The notes beneath the pieces were generated by a model, which worked only from the letters and a program-made list of their open reading frames with translations, did no database searches and was not told where the DNA came from. Positions 8,420 through 18,447 of a DNA stretch of 64,000 bases are shown here, one piece after another. The stretch is taken from NCBI RefSeq assembly GCF_017303215.1, contig NZ_JAEMWU010000001.1:992001-1056000 (forward strand), given 5' to 3'. The stretch's first letter is position 1. The number at the start of each line of letters is the position of its first letter. Position numbers and translations under genes: made by a program. Source of the stretch: Microbacterium esteraromaticum. Its GTDB lineage: Bacteria > Actinomycetota > Actinomycetes > Actinomycetales > Microbacteriaceae.

Positions 8420-8748
8420 GATGATGAAACCTTCACGGATGCGAGAGCCGGTGGCTCTGTTTGCGTTGCACGAAAGACCGGGCGGAGCCGGTGGAATGGG
8501 CGCGTAGGGTGGGCGCTCCGAGACCCGCCCCTCAGATCGAGGAGCGACAGCGGGTCAGGCTGGGTGGTTGCGCCTTAGCAACACATTCGGCAACACATGC
8601 CAACGCGGCCGGGCATCATCATCCCGGCAGTCCCGTTCGCCTCCTGGGCGGATACAGGGCATGCGTTGGTGGTCATGGGGGCGATTATTTCTCATGATGA
8701 CGCGTCGTGTCAAAACGTGACAATCCGGTGTCTGAAACAGGACGTAAC
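8420..8748. other. 329-base intergenic region between divergent regulator and acetyltransferase genes
   Basis: No convincing gene is seen. It holds the promoters of both flanking genes. A direct repeat GCAACACAT occurs at 8578 and 8590 (12-bp period), and an inverted repeat TGTCA-AAACG-TGACA spans 8708-8722 just ahead of the acetyltransferase start. Either could be a binding site for the adjacent winged-helix regulator, but this is inference. Confidence 0.4.
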
Positions 8749-9066
8749 GTGGGGTGGGTGACATCTCCGCTTCCTGCTACCGATTTCGTGCTATCCGACG
8801 AGAAGGACGCCTCCCGATACACGCTCACACGCGGTGGTGAACTGGTGAGCGTCCTCGACTACCGCGACGACGGTCGCACCGTCGCCATGACGCGTGCCTA
8901 CACGATCCCGACGCACCGCGGCCACGGATACGCGGCCATGGTCGTCGCCGGGGCGGTCGCCGATGTCGAGGCCGAGGGTGACCGGCGGATCGATCCGGTG
9001 TGCTGGTATGTCGCCGAGTGGTTCCAGGGGCATCCCGACAAGCAGCACCTGCTTCGCGCACGCTGA
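8749..9066 (+). CDS. small GNAT-type N-acetyltransferase (YjdJ-like, Acetyltransf_CG family)
   Basis: Short acetyltransferase of about 105 residues. The acetyl-CoA-binding turn is visible as IPTHRGHGYAAMVV, followed by the C-terminal pattern CWYVAEWFQGHPDKQHLL, which is typical of single-domain YjdJ-like proteins. The GTG at 8749 is chosen because AGGAC lies five bases upstream. A GTG further upstream at 8707 and one at 8758 are also in frame. Substrate is unknown. It lies 47 bases before sbcD, which has its own leaderless-type promoter. Confidence 0.7.
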   Translation: MGWVTSPLPATDFVLSDEKDASRYTLTRGGELVSVLDYRDDGRTVAMTRAYTIPTHRGHGYAAMVVAGAVADVEAEGDRRIDPVCWYVAEWFQGHPDKQHLLRAR

Positions 9067-9101
9067 CGGCACGCCTCGATCGCGATGTCGGTGGTCGTCC
9101 G

Positions 9102-9107
9102 TACGGT
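9102..9107 (+). promoter_or_regulatory. -10 element of sbcDC promoter
   Basis: TACGGT with a 6-base gap to the sbcD ATG and no ribosome-binding site. This fits a leaderless message. Confidence 0.5.
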
Positions 9108-9113
9108 GTGAAC

Positions 9114-10292
9114 ATGCGCATTCTGCACACCTCCGACTGGCACATCGGCCGCACCTTCCACGGGCATTCGACGCTCGCGGCGCTGGCCGAGGTGCTCGAC
9201 GCGCTGGTGGCGCAGGTGCGCTCGCACGACGTCGACGTGGTGATCGTCGCCGGCGACGTGTTCGATTCGGCGACACCGGCCGCCGCGGCGTACACGCTGC
9301 TCGACGAGGCGCTCCTCGCACTGCACGAGACCGGTGCGACGGTCATCATGACCAGCGGCAATCACGACTCGATCGCGCGACTGGGTTTCCATTCCCGGTT
9401 GCTGCGCGAGGGCATTCACGTGCTCACCGATCCGGCGGGGATCGCGACGCCGGTCACCGTGCGCGATGCGCACGGTCCGGTGCACTTCTTCGGCATCCCC
9501 TACCTGGAGCCCGCGATCGTCCGTCAGCACTGGAGTGATGGTGCGGATGCCGGTGACCAGCCGCCTGTGCTGCGCACGCAGGCGCAGGTGATGCATCACG
9601 CCATGAGCCTGGTGCGAGACGGAATGACCGCGCACGAGGGGCGTTCGGTGGCGATCGCGCACTGCTTCGCCGCCGGTGTCGAGGTCACCGACGGGCTCGA
9701 GCGTGAGGTGCGCCAGGGCGGCTTGGACGTGGTGCCGCTGAGCTCGTTCGACGGGCCCGACTACGTCGCACTGGGGCACATCCACGGCCGCCAGCAGCTC
9801 AGCGACCGGGTGCGCTACTCGGGGGCGCCGCTGCACTACAGCTTCGGCGAGCAGCACAAAGAGCGCGGCTCGTGGCTCGTCGACCTCGACGCGGAGGGGC
9901 TGGCCGCTGTCGAATGGCTGGCGCTGCCGGTTCCGCGCGCGCTGGTGACGCTGACCGGAACGCTCGACGAGATCCTCTCCGAGGCGAACGCCGCCCGGCA
10001 CGCAGACCAGTGGGTCTGCGCCGTGTACACCGATGCCGTGCCGCAGCACGAGCCGATGCGCCGATTGCGCGAGCGCTTCCCGTTCTGCGCGCTGGTGCAG
10101 CACCAGCCCGACGGTGCGGATGCCGGTGACGAGCGCTCGTATTCCGAGCGGTTGCGGTCGGCGATCACGGACGTCGAGCGGATCGAGGCCTTCTTGATGC
10201 ACGTGCGCGCCGGTCAGGGGGCGACGCCGCACGAGGCCGAGTTGATCCGCGATGTGCTCGATGACCGCGTGCGCGCCGAGGCGCTTGTCTGA
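9114..10292 (+). CDS. sbcD: exonuclease subunit SbcD (Mre11-like)
   Basis: Nuclease subunit of the SbcCD complex, which opens hairpins and trims double-strand ends. The 392 residues carry the Mre11/SbcD phosphoesterase motifs: D8-x-H10 (SDWHIGR), GDVFD (47-51), GNHD (82-85) and GHIHGRQ. A capping/dimer region follows. The ATG at 9114 is directly preceded by a -10 element. The stop TGA overlaps the sbcC ATG by one base, so the two subunits are made together. Long palindromes are the known SbcCD target, which is relevant given the palindromic repeats in this genome. Confidence 0.95.
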   Translation: MRILHTSDWHIGRTFHGHSTLAALAEVLDALVAQVRSHDVDVVIVAGDVFDSATPAAAAYTLLDEALLALHETGATVIMTSGNHDSIARLGFHSRLLREGIHVLTDPAGIATPVTVRDAHGPVHFFGIPYLEPAIVRQHWSDGADAGDQPPVLRTQAQVMHHAMSLVRDGMTAHEGRSVAIAHCFAAGVEVTDGLEREVRQGGLDVVPLSSFDGPDYVALGHIHGRQQLSDRVRYSGAPLHYSFGEQHKERGSWLVDLDAEGLAAVEWLALPVPRALVTLTGTLDEILSEANAARHADQWVCAVYTDAVPQHEPMRRLRERFPFCALVQHQPDGADAGDERSYSERLRSAITDVERIEAFLMHVRAGQGATPHEAELIRDVLDDRVRAEALV

Positions 10293-13200
10293 TGCGGCTG
10301 CATCGCCTCGAGGTCGCCGGGTTCGGCCCGTTCCGTGCGCGCCAGGTCGTCGATTTCGACGAGTATGCGGACGACGGCATATTCCTGATCGCCGGTCGAA
10401 CCGGAGCCGGCAAATCCAGCATCCTCGATGCCGTCTGCTTCGGTCTCTACGGTGGCGTGCCGCGCTATGACAGTGGTGACAAGCGCATGCGCAGCGACCA
10501 TTGCGCACCCGATGACGTCACCGAGGTCGTCGTCGAGTTCAGCACGACCGCCGGCCGATACCGGGTCACCCGGTCACCGGCCTATGAACGACCGGCCAAG
10601 CGCGGCGGCGGGATGACGACGCAGCAGGCATCGGTGCTGCTGGAGCAGCTGGTGGGCGATGAGTGGGTCGGGCGCGCGGCTCGTGCGGTCGACGCGGGCA
10701 ATGAGCTGAACGAGATCCTGCAGTTGAGTCAGGAGCAGTTTCTTCAGGTGATCCTGCTCGCGCAGAACCGATTCGCGGACTTCCTGCTCGCCGGCAGCAA
10801 CGAGCGTCAGGCACTGCTGCGTCGCCTGTTCGACACCGGTCGGTTCTCGGACTATCAGGCGCGGTTCGATGAGCGTCGGCGTGCGGCAGAGCAAGCGCTC
10901 AGCGGACGCCGCGCCACCGTTGATGCCCGGCTCGATGAGGCGGAGCGCATTGTCGGCGATGCTGACCTGTGGGGCGATGACGCCGATCACATCGCCGACT
11001 CCACGGATCAGCGCATCGAACGGCTGCGCCGGGCCATCACCCGTGCCGATTATCGGGTCGAACGCGCCACCGCCGAGAAGGCCGCCGCCGAGAAGGCCCA
11101 GGCGGACGCAGCGGCCGTCGTGACCGCGCTCACCGAGCAACGTCGGGCGCAGAGCGACCGCGACCGTGCGCGCGCAGCGCTCGCCGCGTTGGAAGCGCAG
11201 AACGCCGAGATCGCGGAAGCCGCGACCCGCCGCGATCGCGCTCGCGCGGCCGACAACCTACGGGCACTGATCACGGCCGAGGCACGCGGCGCTGCCGCGC
11301 TCGAACAGGCCGCGCGCGATGAGGCTGAGGCGATCGCCTCTGCACGCGCGACGGATGCGATCCGCGTGGTACTGGAGCACACACCATCATCGAGCGATGA
11401 CGGCGAGGGCTCGGCCTCGGAAGCGAGCCCTGAGGGTAGCGCGGGCGCGACGCAGAGAGGCGACGCTTCCGCCGCCGCGCTGCGCGACTTCGCCTCGGAG
11501 CGCACCCGCGAGAGCGGCGCATGGCAGAACGCGGCCGAGCACGAGGCAGAGGGCGAGCGCCGTCGGTCAGAGCGCGTGAACGCCGAGGAGGCCGTTGCGG
11601 CAGCATCCGCGGTGCTTGAGGCGATCGACGCCGAACGCGACGCTCTTCCCGCGCAGATCAGCGCGCTCGAGACACAACGAGATGACGCCCGCCGAGAGGG
11701 CGCCCGCGCAGAGACCGCCGTGCAGGCGGTCGCCGCCGCCGAACGGCGACGCGACGGAGCCGCACAGGCTGCACGACTCACCGGGGCGATCACCGAAGCG
11801 GAGCGCACCGAGACCGAGGCGACTGAGGCGCACGCCCGTGCTCAGCACGAGCTCGGACAGCTGCGGCGCAGACGCCTCGACGGCTACGCCGGTGAGCTGG
11901 CGGCAGGCCTCGTCGCTGGCGAGCCGTGCGCGGTCTGCGGCTCCACCGCGCACCCGGCTCCGGCCGAGCATGCCGACCCCGTCTCGCCGGACGACATCGC
12001 CGCTGCCGAAGCTGCGCGTGACACGGCCGCCGCAGCCGAGCGGACCGCTTCGCGCGTACTCGCCGGGTATCGCGCCGAGCTGGCTGCCGCGGCGGAGCGC
12101 GCCGCCGGGCGTAGTCTCGAGCAGGCCGAGCACGAGATCACGCAGATGGTCGCCGAACGCGATGCCGCCGCCCGCGCGGCCGAACGCGCCGACGAGCTGA
12201 GCGTGCAACTGCAGATCCTCACTCGGAACGCCGCCGAGGTCGACGAGCGCCGCACGGAGGCGGCGGAGCGACTCGGCGCCGCGCGCACGGCGCTCTCGCT
12301 CATCGATCAGCGCATCGCCGATGCCGACAGGATGATCGCCGAGGCACGCGGCGACTACGACAGCGTGGCCGCACGCATCGCGCAGGCGCAGCACCACATC
12401 GCGCTCGCCACCCGCGCAGCCGACGCGATCGAGGTGCGCATCGAGCGGGCATCCGCAGCGGCGATCGCTCGCGGCGAGCTCGATGCCGCCCTCACCGCTT
12501 CGGTGTTCGACGACGTGGCCCAGGCAGAGCACGCGCTCCTGGCTGCCGCCGAGATCGCCACCCTCGACGCGCGGGTCACCGCGCACGCCGTCGAGGTGAA
12601 GAAAGAGAAGGCGCTGCTGCTCGACCTCGAGATGCGCGCCCTGCCCGAGGAACCGATCGATCTCGCCCCGGCCGAGGCCGCGGCGCACGCCGCGCGGGAG
12701 AGCTGGCAGAGTGCCGTGGATGCTGACAGCCAGGCCCGCGGAGTGCAGCGCGGCCTCACAGCGAGCGTCGAATCGGCAGCATCCGAGCACGCCGCCTCAG
12801 CGGCCGACGCAGAGCAGTTCGAGGTCCTGCGGGGGCTCGCCGACGCCCTCGCCGGACGGTCCGGGAACACGCTCAAGATGAACCTCGAGACGTTCGTCCT
12901 CGCCGCCGAACTCGAAGAGATCGTCGCGGCGGCGAACCTGCGTCTGCACGACATGTCGGACGGCCGCTATCAGCTGCGTCATTCCGACGCGCTCGCTGCG
13001 CGGGGTGCCGCATCGGGTCTCGGCATTGTCGTTTTCGACGCGTTCACGGGCCACAGCCGGCCGGCCAAGTCGCTGTCGGGCGGCGAGACCTTCCTGTCAT
13101 CGCTCGCTCTGGCTCTGGGGCTGGCCGAGGTCGTCACGGCGCGAGCCGGTGGCATTCGACTCGACACGCTGTTCATCGACGAGGGATTCGGCTCGCTGGA

Positions 13201-13372
13201 TGCCGACACCCTCGAGACGGCGATGCGCACCCTCGACGCGCTACGGCAAGGCGGGCGCACCGTGGGCGTGATCAGCCACGTCGAGGCGATGCAGGAGCAG
13301 ATCCCCGCCCAGCTGACGGTGCGAATGACATCCGACGGTCCGAGCGTGATCGAAGGCCGTCGCGGGCGGTGA
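10292..13372 (+). CDS. sbcC: exonuclease subunit SbcC (Rad50-like SMC ATPase)
   Basis: ATPase and tether of SbcCD, 1026 residues. The N-terminal lobe has Walker A GRTGAGKS (35-42). Two long Ala/Glu/Arg-rich coiled-coil arms flank a zinc hook CAVC at C546/C549. The C-terminal lobe carries the signature LSGGETFLSSLALALG (about 927-942) and Walker B TLFIDEGFGSLD (about 957-968). Length and order match actinobacterial SbcC. The last 16 bases before the convergent nucleosidase gene contain no terminator. The coiled-coil region contains an acidic Ser/Gly/Ala-rich insert near residues 366-390, which is unusual for the arm. Confidence 0.95.
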   Translation: MRLHRLEVAGFGPFRARQVVDFDEYADDGIFLIAGRTGAGKSSILDAVCFGLYGGVPRYDSGDKRMRSDHCAPDDVTEVVVEFSTTAGRYRVTRSPAYERPAKRGGGMTTQQASVLLEQLVGDEWVGRAARAVDAGNELNEILQLSQEQFLQVILLAQNRFADFLLAGSNERQALLRRLFDTGRFSDYQARFDERRRAAEQALSGRRATVDARLDEAERIVGDADLWGDDADHIADSTDQRIERLRRAITRADYRVERATAEKAAAEKAQADAAAVVTALTEQRRAQSDRDRARAALAALEAQNAEIAEAATRRDRARAADNLRALITAEARGAAALEQAARDEAEAIASARATDAIRVVLEHTPSSSDDGEGSASEASPEGSAGATQRGDASAAALRDFASERTRESGAWQNAAEHEAEGERRRSERVNAEEAVAAASAVLEAIDAERDALPAQISALETQRDDARREGARAETAVQAVAAAERRRDGAAQAARLTGAITEAERTETEATEAHARAQHELGQLRRRRLDGYAGELAAGLVAGEPCAVCGSTAHPAPAEHADPVSPDDIAAAEAARDTAAAAERTASRVLAGYRAELAAAAERAAGRSLEQAEHEITQMVAERDAAARAAERADELSVQLQILTRNAAEVDERRTEAAERLGAARTALSLIDQRIADADRMIAEARGDYDSVAARIAQAQHHIALATRAADAIEVRIERASAAAIARGELDAALTASVFDDVAQAEHALLAAAEIATLDARVTAHAVEVKKEKALLLDLEMRALPEEPIDLAPAEAAAHAARESWQSAVDADSQARGVQRGLTASVESAASEHAASAADAEQFEVLRGLADALAGRSGNTLKMNLETFVLAAELEEIVAAANLRLHDMSDGRYQLRHSDALAARGAASGLGIVVFDAFTGHSRPAKSLSGGETFLSSLALALGLAEVVTARAGGIRLDTLFIDEGFGSLDADTLETAMRTLDALRQGGRTVGVISHVEAMQEQIPAQLTVRMTSDGPSVIEGRRGR

Positions 13373-13387
13373 GCCGTGCGCGAGGGG

Positions 13388-13945
13388 TCAGAGCGAGTAC
13401 TCGCGCTGCATGAAGTCCCACAGCTGGGCACTGCACGCGGCTACGACCTCGTCCCAGACCTGCGTCGCGCCGTCCTGCGCGCGATCCGAGACCACCCGCA
13501 CCACACGGATCGGAACGCCGAACTTCTGGGCCACCCACACGAACGCGTAGGTCTCCATGTCGACGAGCACCCCTCCGAGCGAGGTGATCCGCGCGACCGC
13601 ATCGACGTCGTCGACGAAGATATCGCCGGTCGCGATCGTCACGCCGGCGCGTCCGGTCTCCAAGCGGGCCGGCAGCGACACGTGCTGGCCGACCGTGCCG
13701 TCGAGGTCCTGCACATCGTGCTGGATGGCGGAGCTCACATCGTGGATGCCCGTCGCGATGGCATCCGACACGGCACCTGCGGTGCCGACCACGATGATCT
13801 CGTCGTACACCGCCGCATCCAGCGCGCGGGTCAGCCCGTACGTGGCCATGAGCTTTCCGGGGCCGGTCACGAGGCGATCGAAGCCGTCGATCTCAGCGGG
13901 GAAGGCCTGCAGTTCAGAGGCGAGGGCGGCGACGAGGAGTTTCAC
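13388..13945 (-). CDS. nucleosidase, MTA/SAH nucleosidase-like (PNP/UDP family)
   Basis: Hydrolase that would split the glycosidic bond of methylthioadenosine or S-adenosylhomocysteine. The 185-residue protein is shorter than the usual 230. The catalytic set is recognisable: E11 (ASELQAF), the MetGlu pair at 130-131 (VDMETYAF) binding the ribose, and D154 (VVSDRA), the purine-site acid. GTAGAV near 54-59 is the family glycine stretch. The start is a GTG; CAGGAT lies six bases before it, so it may be leaderless. It is convergent with sbcC. The short length leaves open a different nucleoside substrate. Confidence 0.75.
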   Translation of the reverse strand: MKLLVAALASELQAFPAEIDGFDRLVTGPGKLMATYGLTRALDAAVYDEIIVVGTAGAVSDAIATGIHDVSSAIQHDVQDLDGTVGQHVSLPARLETGRAGVTIATGDIFVDDVDAVARITSLGGVLVDMETYAFVWVAQKFGVPIRVVRVVSDRAQDGATQVWDEVVAACSAQLWDFMQREYSL

Positions 13946-14013
13946 GTATCCATCCTGACATCCGGTGCCGGCTCCGTGGACATCCGGGCGGCCCGCGGTG
14001 AGAGGATGGGGCC

Positions 14014-14832
14014 GTGAGCATGCAGCAGCAGATCGCCGCAGACCTCGGCGTACGGCCCGAAATCGACCCGGCGACGGAAGCCGATGCCAGAATCGGCTTC
14101 CTCGTCGACTACCTGCGCGCGTCCGGAGCGAAGGGCTTCGTGCTCGGCATCTCGGGCGGACAGGACTCCACCCTGGCCGGGCGCCTGGCGCAGCTGGCCG
14201 TCGAGCGCGTGCGTGCCGACGGCGGCGCGGCGTCGTTTCTCGCCGTGCGCCTGCCCTACCGCGAGCAGCACGATGCGGCGGATGCCGAGGCGGCCCTCGA
14301 CTTCATCGCCGCGGATCGCTCGATCGAGGTCAACATCCACCGCGGTGTGGACGCCGTCGAGGCCGATATCGAGCACGCTTTCGACTCGAGCATCACCGAC
14401 TTCAACCGCGGCAACATCAAGGCTCGCATCCGCATGGTCGCGCAGTACGCGCTCGCCGGGCACGACGGCATGCTCGTGATCGGCACCGACCATGCCGCGG
14501 AGGCTGTGACCGGTTTCTTCACCAAGTTCGGTGACGGAGCGGCCGACGTGCTGCCGCTGTCGGGACTCACCAAGCGGCAGGGCCGTGCACTGCTGCAGCA
14601 CCTCGGATCGCCGGAGCGCCTGTATCTGAAGGTGCCGACGGCAGATCTGCTCGATGGTCAGCCCGGCCGGGCCGACGAGCACGAACTCGGCATCACCTAC
14701 GAGCAGATCGACACCTACCTCGAGGGGGGAGAGGTGCCGGCAGACGTCGCGGCGCGCATCGAGGCGAAGTACCTCGGGTCGCGGCACAAGCGCCACCTTC
14801 CCGTGGCGCCGCACGACACCTGGTGGCGCTGA
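14014..14832 (+). CDS. nadE: ammonia-dependent NAD+ synthetase
   Basis: Last step of NAD synthesis: amidation of deamido-NAD with ammonia and ATP. The 272 residues fit the single-domain (glutaminase-free) type. The ATP pyrophosphatase loop SGGQDST is at 47-53. Also visible are [10 protein letters not shown], the substrate-binding NIKARIRM, and the C-terminal RHKRHLP. GTG at 14014 is chosen (GAGAGG upstream); ATG at 14020 is an alternative. It stands alone, followed by the nuclease-helicase gene 96 bases on. Confidence 0.95.
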   Translation: MSMQQQIAADLGVRPEIDPATEADARIGFLVDYLRASGAKGFVLGISGGQDSTLAGRLAQLAVERVRADGGAASFLAVRLPYREQHDAADAEAALDFIAADRSIEVNIHRGVDAVEADIEHAFDSSITDFNRGNIKARIRMVAQYALAGHDGMLVIGTDHAAEAVTGFFTKFGDGAADVLPLSGLTKRQGRALLQHLGSPERLYLKVPTADLLDGQPGRADEHELGITYEQIDTYLEGGEVPADVAARIEAKYLGSRHKRHLPVAPHDTWWR

Positions 14833-14928
14833 GCCCGCACACTGATGCCCCCGAGCGTAAGGGGTCCATCGCGGTGAGTGTCGGCGCCCGGGGATAGTGT
14901 CGATGACAGGCAACGGAGAGGCGGCACG

Positions 14929-17900
14929 GTGCGGGTCATCGCAGCAGAGAATCGTGTGGTGTGGAGCGCCAGCGACCTGAAGGTCGCGGCGGAATGCGAG
15001 TTCGCCTGGATGCGTGCGCTCGACGCCAAGCTCGGGCGCGTTCCGGCGGTGGTCGAACCTGAGGATGCCACGCTCGCGCGTGCCGCAGAACTCGGCGACG
15101 TACACGAGCGTGCGGTGCTGGCCGACTACATCGCCGAGCGAGGCGAGGCCGTCGAGGGGGGACCGGGCGTCGTCTGCCTGCCGAAGGTGAAGTCGACGGA
15201 TGCCACGGCGATGGCATCCGCTGTCGACGACACGCAACGCGCGCTGCGGTCGGAGGCGACCGTCGTCTTCCAAGCCGTGTTCTCAACGTCCGAGTTCGTC
15301 GGCTTCGCCGACTTCTTGCTGCGCGATGACGACGGGCGCTGGCGGGTGCAGGATTCCAAGTTGGCGCGCGCCGCCCGTGCGACAGCGCTCATGCAGCTCG
15401 CCGCATATGTCGATCAGCTCGACCTGCTGGGCATCGAACGCAGCGACGAGGTCGACCTCATCCTCGGCGATGGCAGCGTCAGCACGCACCGGGTAGATGA
15501 CCTGCTGCCGCTGTTCCACGTACGGCGGGCGCGACTGCGGGCTCTGATCGCCGACCGCGACGTCACGGCGGGTGCCGCGGGTGAGCCGCTGGCGTGGGGA
15601 GATGACCGCGGAGACCTGCAGATCATCGCATGCGGGCGCTGCGCGACGTGCGATGAACAGGTGATCGGTCACCGCGACCTGCTGATGGTGGCGCGCATGC
15701 GTCCGGTGCAGCGGCAGCGCCTGCGGACGGCCGGCATTTTCACGATCGACGACTTGGCGATGGCATCCGATGCCCCGCAGGGCATGAACCCCGAGACGTT
15801 CGCCGCGTTGCGGGCTCAGGCGCGTCTGCAGCTGGGGGTACCCGTCGAGGGGACGGACACGCCGCCATTCGAACTGGTCTCGGCCAATGCCATCGGGCTC
15901 ATGCCGCGGCCGAGCCGCGGTGACATCTTCTTCGACTTCGAAGGCGACCCGCTGTACACCGAGGCGACCGGCGCCGAACAGGGCGCGCAGTGGGGCATCG
16001 ACTACCTGTTCGGCTGGGTCGACAATGCCGACCAGTACTCGGCGCTCTGGGCGCACAGCTTCGCCGATGAGAAGCGCGCGCTGCTCGACTTCCTCGAGTT
16101 CGTGAAGCTGCGTCGGCAGACCCACCCCGACATGCACATCTACCACTACGCGCCGTACGAGACCTCGCACCTGGCGGCGATGGCCGCACGGCACGGGGTC
16201 GGCGAGGCCGACGTCGATCGTCTGCTGCGCGAGGGGGTGTTCGTCGACCTCTACCCGATCGTGCTGCGCTCGGTGCGCGTGGGATCGCGGTCGTACTCGA
16301 TCAAGAAGCTCGAACCGCTCTACATGGGCGAAGAAGTGCGCACCAGCGATGTGCAGAAGGGCGACGACTCGATCGTCCAGTACGTGCAGGCGCGGGGGCT
16401 GATCGCCGCGGGGCGTGCGGATGAGGGCGAGCAGATTCTCGCCGACCTGGCCGACTACAACCGGTACGACTGCGTCTCGACGCGACGGCTGCGCAACTGG
16501 CTCATCGAACTGGCCAAGCAAGAGGGCGTGCTGCCCGCGCCGCCGGACGACCCCGAGACCGCGGCCTACGAACCATCGCCGCTCTCGCTCGCCCTGCAGG
16601 CCGAGGCGCTCGAGGCAGAGCACGCCGGCCGCAGCGGCAGCGAGTTCCGTGTCGCCGCGGCCGCGATCGACTACTACCCGCGCGAGGCGAAGAGCTTCTG
16701 GCAAGGGCACTTCCAGAGATTGCGCGAGCCGCTGTCGGTATGGGAGAGCACGCGCGACGTGCTGCGCGTCGACGCGACACGCAGCAGCGTCGACGAGGAC
16801 TGGGCGCTCGGCGAACGGCAGCGCTCGCAGTCGCGCGTGCTGCGCCTGCGCGGTGAGGTGGCCCCCGGCAGTACTCTGCGCGAGGGCAGCAGTCCGTTCG
16901 CGCTGTACGCCGTGCCGACGCCATTCGCGGCGAACGCCCCCTCTCGAGTGATCCATGTGCCGCATGCCGTCGAGGTGATCGCCGTGCTCGATGACGGCTA
17001 CGTCGTGCGCGAGCGCGGCATTGACGGGCAGCTCTGGGACGAACTGCCACTCGCCCTCGCCCCGGCGGCTCCGCCGCACGTCGCGTCACAGCAGAGTGCG
17101 ATCGAGCAGTGGGCGGCGCGCGTGCATCGCGCGGCCCCCGACTTTCCCCGCGACGCGGCGACCGACATCCTGCGCCGCATCGCCCCACGCACGGTCTCAG
17201 GCGCTTCTCTGCCGCAGGCCGGTGATGACACCGTCGATGCGATCGTGCGCGGCATCCTCGATCTCGACGACAGCTACCTGGCAGTGCAGGGCCCCCCGGG
17301 AACCGGCAAGACTTACACCGGGTCGCGGGTGATCGCACGCCTGGTGCGTGAGCACGGCTATCGCGTCGGGGTGGTCGCCCAGTCGCACGCGATCGTCGAG
17401 AACCTGCTCGAGCGGGTCATCGCCGATGGTGTTCCCGCTGAGCGGGTGGCGAAGGCTCCCAAGGACTCCTCTGCCTCCGAACCCGGCTACACGGTGATCC
17501 GCAAGGACGGCATGGCAGGCTTCCTCGCCGAGCACGCTCGTGGGGGAGCGGTCGTCGGTGGCACGGCCTGGGACTTCAGCAACACCCGGCGTGTCGACCG
17601 GGGCGGTCTCGACCTGCTCGTGATCGATGAGGCCGGGCAGTTCTCGCTCGCGTCGACGATCGCCGTCGCCGCGGGGGCGAAGCGACTGCTGCTGCTGGGG
17701 GATCCGCAGCAGTTGCCGCAGGTGAGCCAGGGCACTCATCCCGAGCCGGTGGACACATCGGCGCTGGGCTGGGTGATGGACGGCGAATCGGTGATCGACC
17801 CCGCGCACGGGTACTTCCTCGCGCAGTCATGGCGCATGCATCCGCAGGTCGCGTCTCCCGTCTCCCGCCTGTCGTACGCCGGCAAGCTCGCGTCGGCGCC

Positions 17901-18447
17901 CGGTGCCGAGACGCGGGTGATCTCCGGCGTCGAGCCGGGCCTGCACGTACTGCCGGTGCGCCATCGCGGCAATGCGACCCAGTCGCCCGAAGAGGCCGCC
18001 GAGGTCGTCAGGATCGTGCGCGACCTGATCGGACGCGAGTACACGGACGGCATGACCGACGAGCCCGCACGCCCCCTCGTGCAGGACGACATCATCGTCG
18101 TGGCACCGTACAACGCGCAGAAGCAGCTCATCCACGAAGAGCTTGTCGCGGCGGGCTTCGGCGAGGTCGCCGTCGGCACCGTTGACAACTTCCAGGGCAA
18201 AGAGGCCGTCGTCTCGATCACCTCGCTGGCCGCTTCGAGCGGGCGGGATGCGCCCCGCGGGCCGGAGTTCCTGTTGCTGCAGAACCGCCTGAATGTGGCG
18301 ATCTCGCGCGCCAAGAGCGCGGCGTACCTGGTGCATTCTCCGGCGTTGCTCGATGACCTGCCATGGACGCCCGAGGCGGTGGCCCGGCTCAGCGCGTTCG
18401 CGCACCTGGTCGGCGCCGACCGCGTCGCTGACGGGCCGCGGGCATGA
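14929..18447 (+). CDS. TM0106-type RecB-like nuclease fused to superfamily 1 helicase
   Basis: Large DNA-processing protein of 1172 residues. The N-terminal part has a RecB/Cas4-like nuclease core (GFADFLL near 125, QDSKLA near 140, YVDQL) and Cys pairs in CGRCATC (about 234-240) that may hold a metal. The middle part contains an RNase H-like exonuclease fold (DIFFDFEGDPLY near 332, then HYAPYETSHL and YDCVSTRRLRNWL). The C-terminal half is an Upf1/Dna2-like helicase with Walker A GPPGTGKT (about 788-795), Walker B VIDEAGQF (about 898-905), GDPQQLPQV and the C-terminal VGTVDNFQGKEA. The start is the GTG at 14929, 7 bases after GGAGAGG. The family is widespread in actinobacteria; its role is presumed repair or recombination. 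Confidence 0.9.
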   Translation: MRVIAAENRVVWSASDLKVAAECEFAWMRALDAKLGRVPAVVEPEDATLARAAELGDVHERAVLADYIAERGEAVEGGPGVVCLPKVKSTDATAMASAVDDTQRALRSEATVVFQAVFSTSEFVGFADFLLRDDDGRWRVQDSKLARAARATALMQLAAYVDQLDLLGIERSDEVDLILGDGSVSTHRVDDLLPLFHVRRARLRALIADRDVTAGAAGEPLAWGDDRGDLQIIACGRCATCDEQVIGHRDLLMVARMRPVQRQRLRTAGIFTIDDLAMASDAPQGMNPETFAALRAQARLQLGVPVEGTDTPPFELVSANAIGLMPRPSRGDIFFDFEGDPLYTEATGAEQGAQWGIDYLFGWVDNADQYSALWAHSFADEKRALLDFLEFVKLRRQTHPDMHIYHYAPYETSHLAAMAARHGVGEADVDRLLREGVFVDLYPIVLRSVRVGSRSYSIKKLEPLYMGEEVRTSDVQKGDDSIVQYVQARGLIAAGRADEGEQILADLADYNRYDCVSTRRLRNWLIELAKQEGVLPAPPDDPETAAYEPSPLSLALQAEALEAEHAGRSGSEFRVAAAAIDYYPREAKSFWQGHFQRLREPLSVWESTRDVLRVDATRSSVDEDWALGERQRSQSRVLRLRGEVAPGSTLREGSSPFALYAVPTPFAANAPSRVIHVPHAVEVIAVLDDGYVVRERGIDGQLWDELPLALAPAAPPHVASQQSAIEQWAARVHRAAPDFPRDAATDILRRIAPRTVSGASLPQAGDDTVDAIVRGILDLDDSYLAVQGPPGTGKTYTGSRVIARLVREHGYRVGVVAQSHAIVENLLERVIADGVPAERVAKAPKDSSASEPGYTVIRKDGMAGFLAEHARGGAVVGGTAWDFSNTRRVDRGGLDLLVIDEAGQFSLASTIAVAAGAKRLLLLGDPQQLPQVSQGTHPEPVDTSALGWVMDGESVIDPAHGYFLAQSWRMHPQVASPVSRLSYAGKLASAPGAETRVISGVEPGLHVLPVRHRGNATQSPEEAAEVVRIVRDLIGREYTDGMTDEPARPLVQDDIIVVAPYNAQKQLIHEELVAAGFGEVAVGTVDNFQGKEAVVSITSLAASSGRDAPRGPEFLLLQNRLNVAISRAKSAAYLVHSPALLDDLPWTPEAVARLSAFAHLVGADRVADGPRA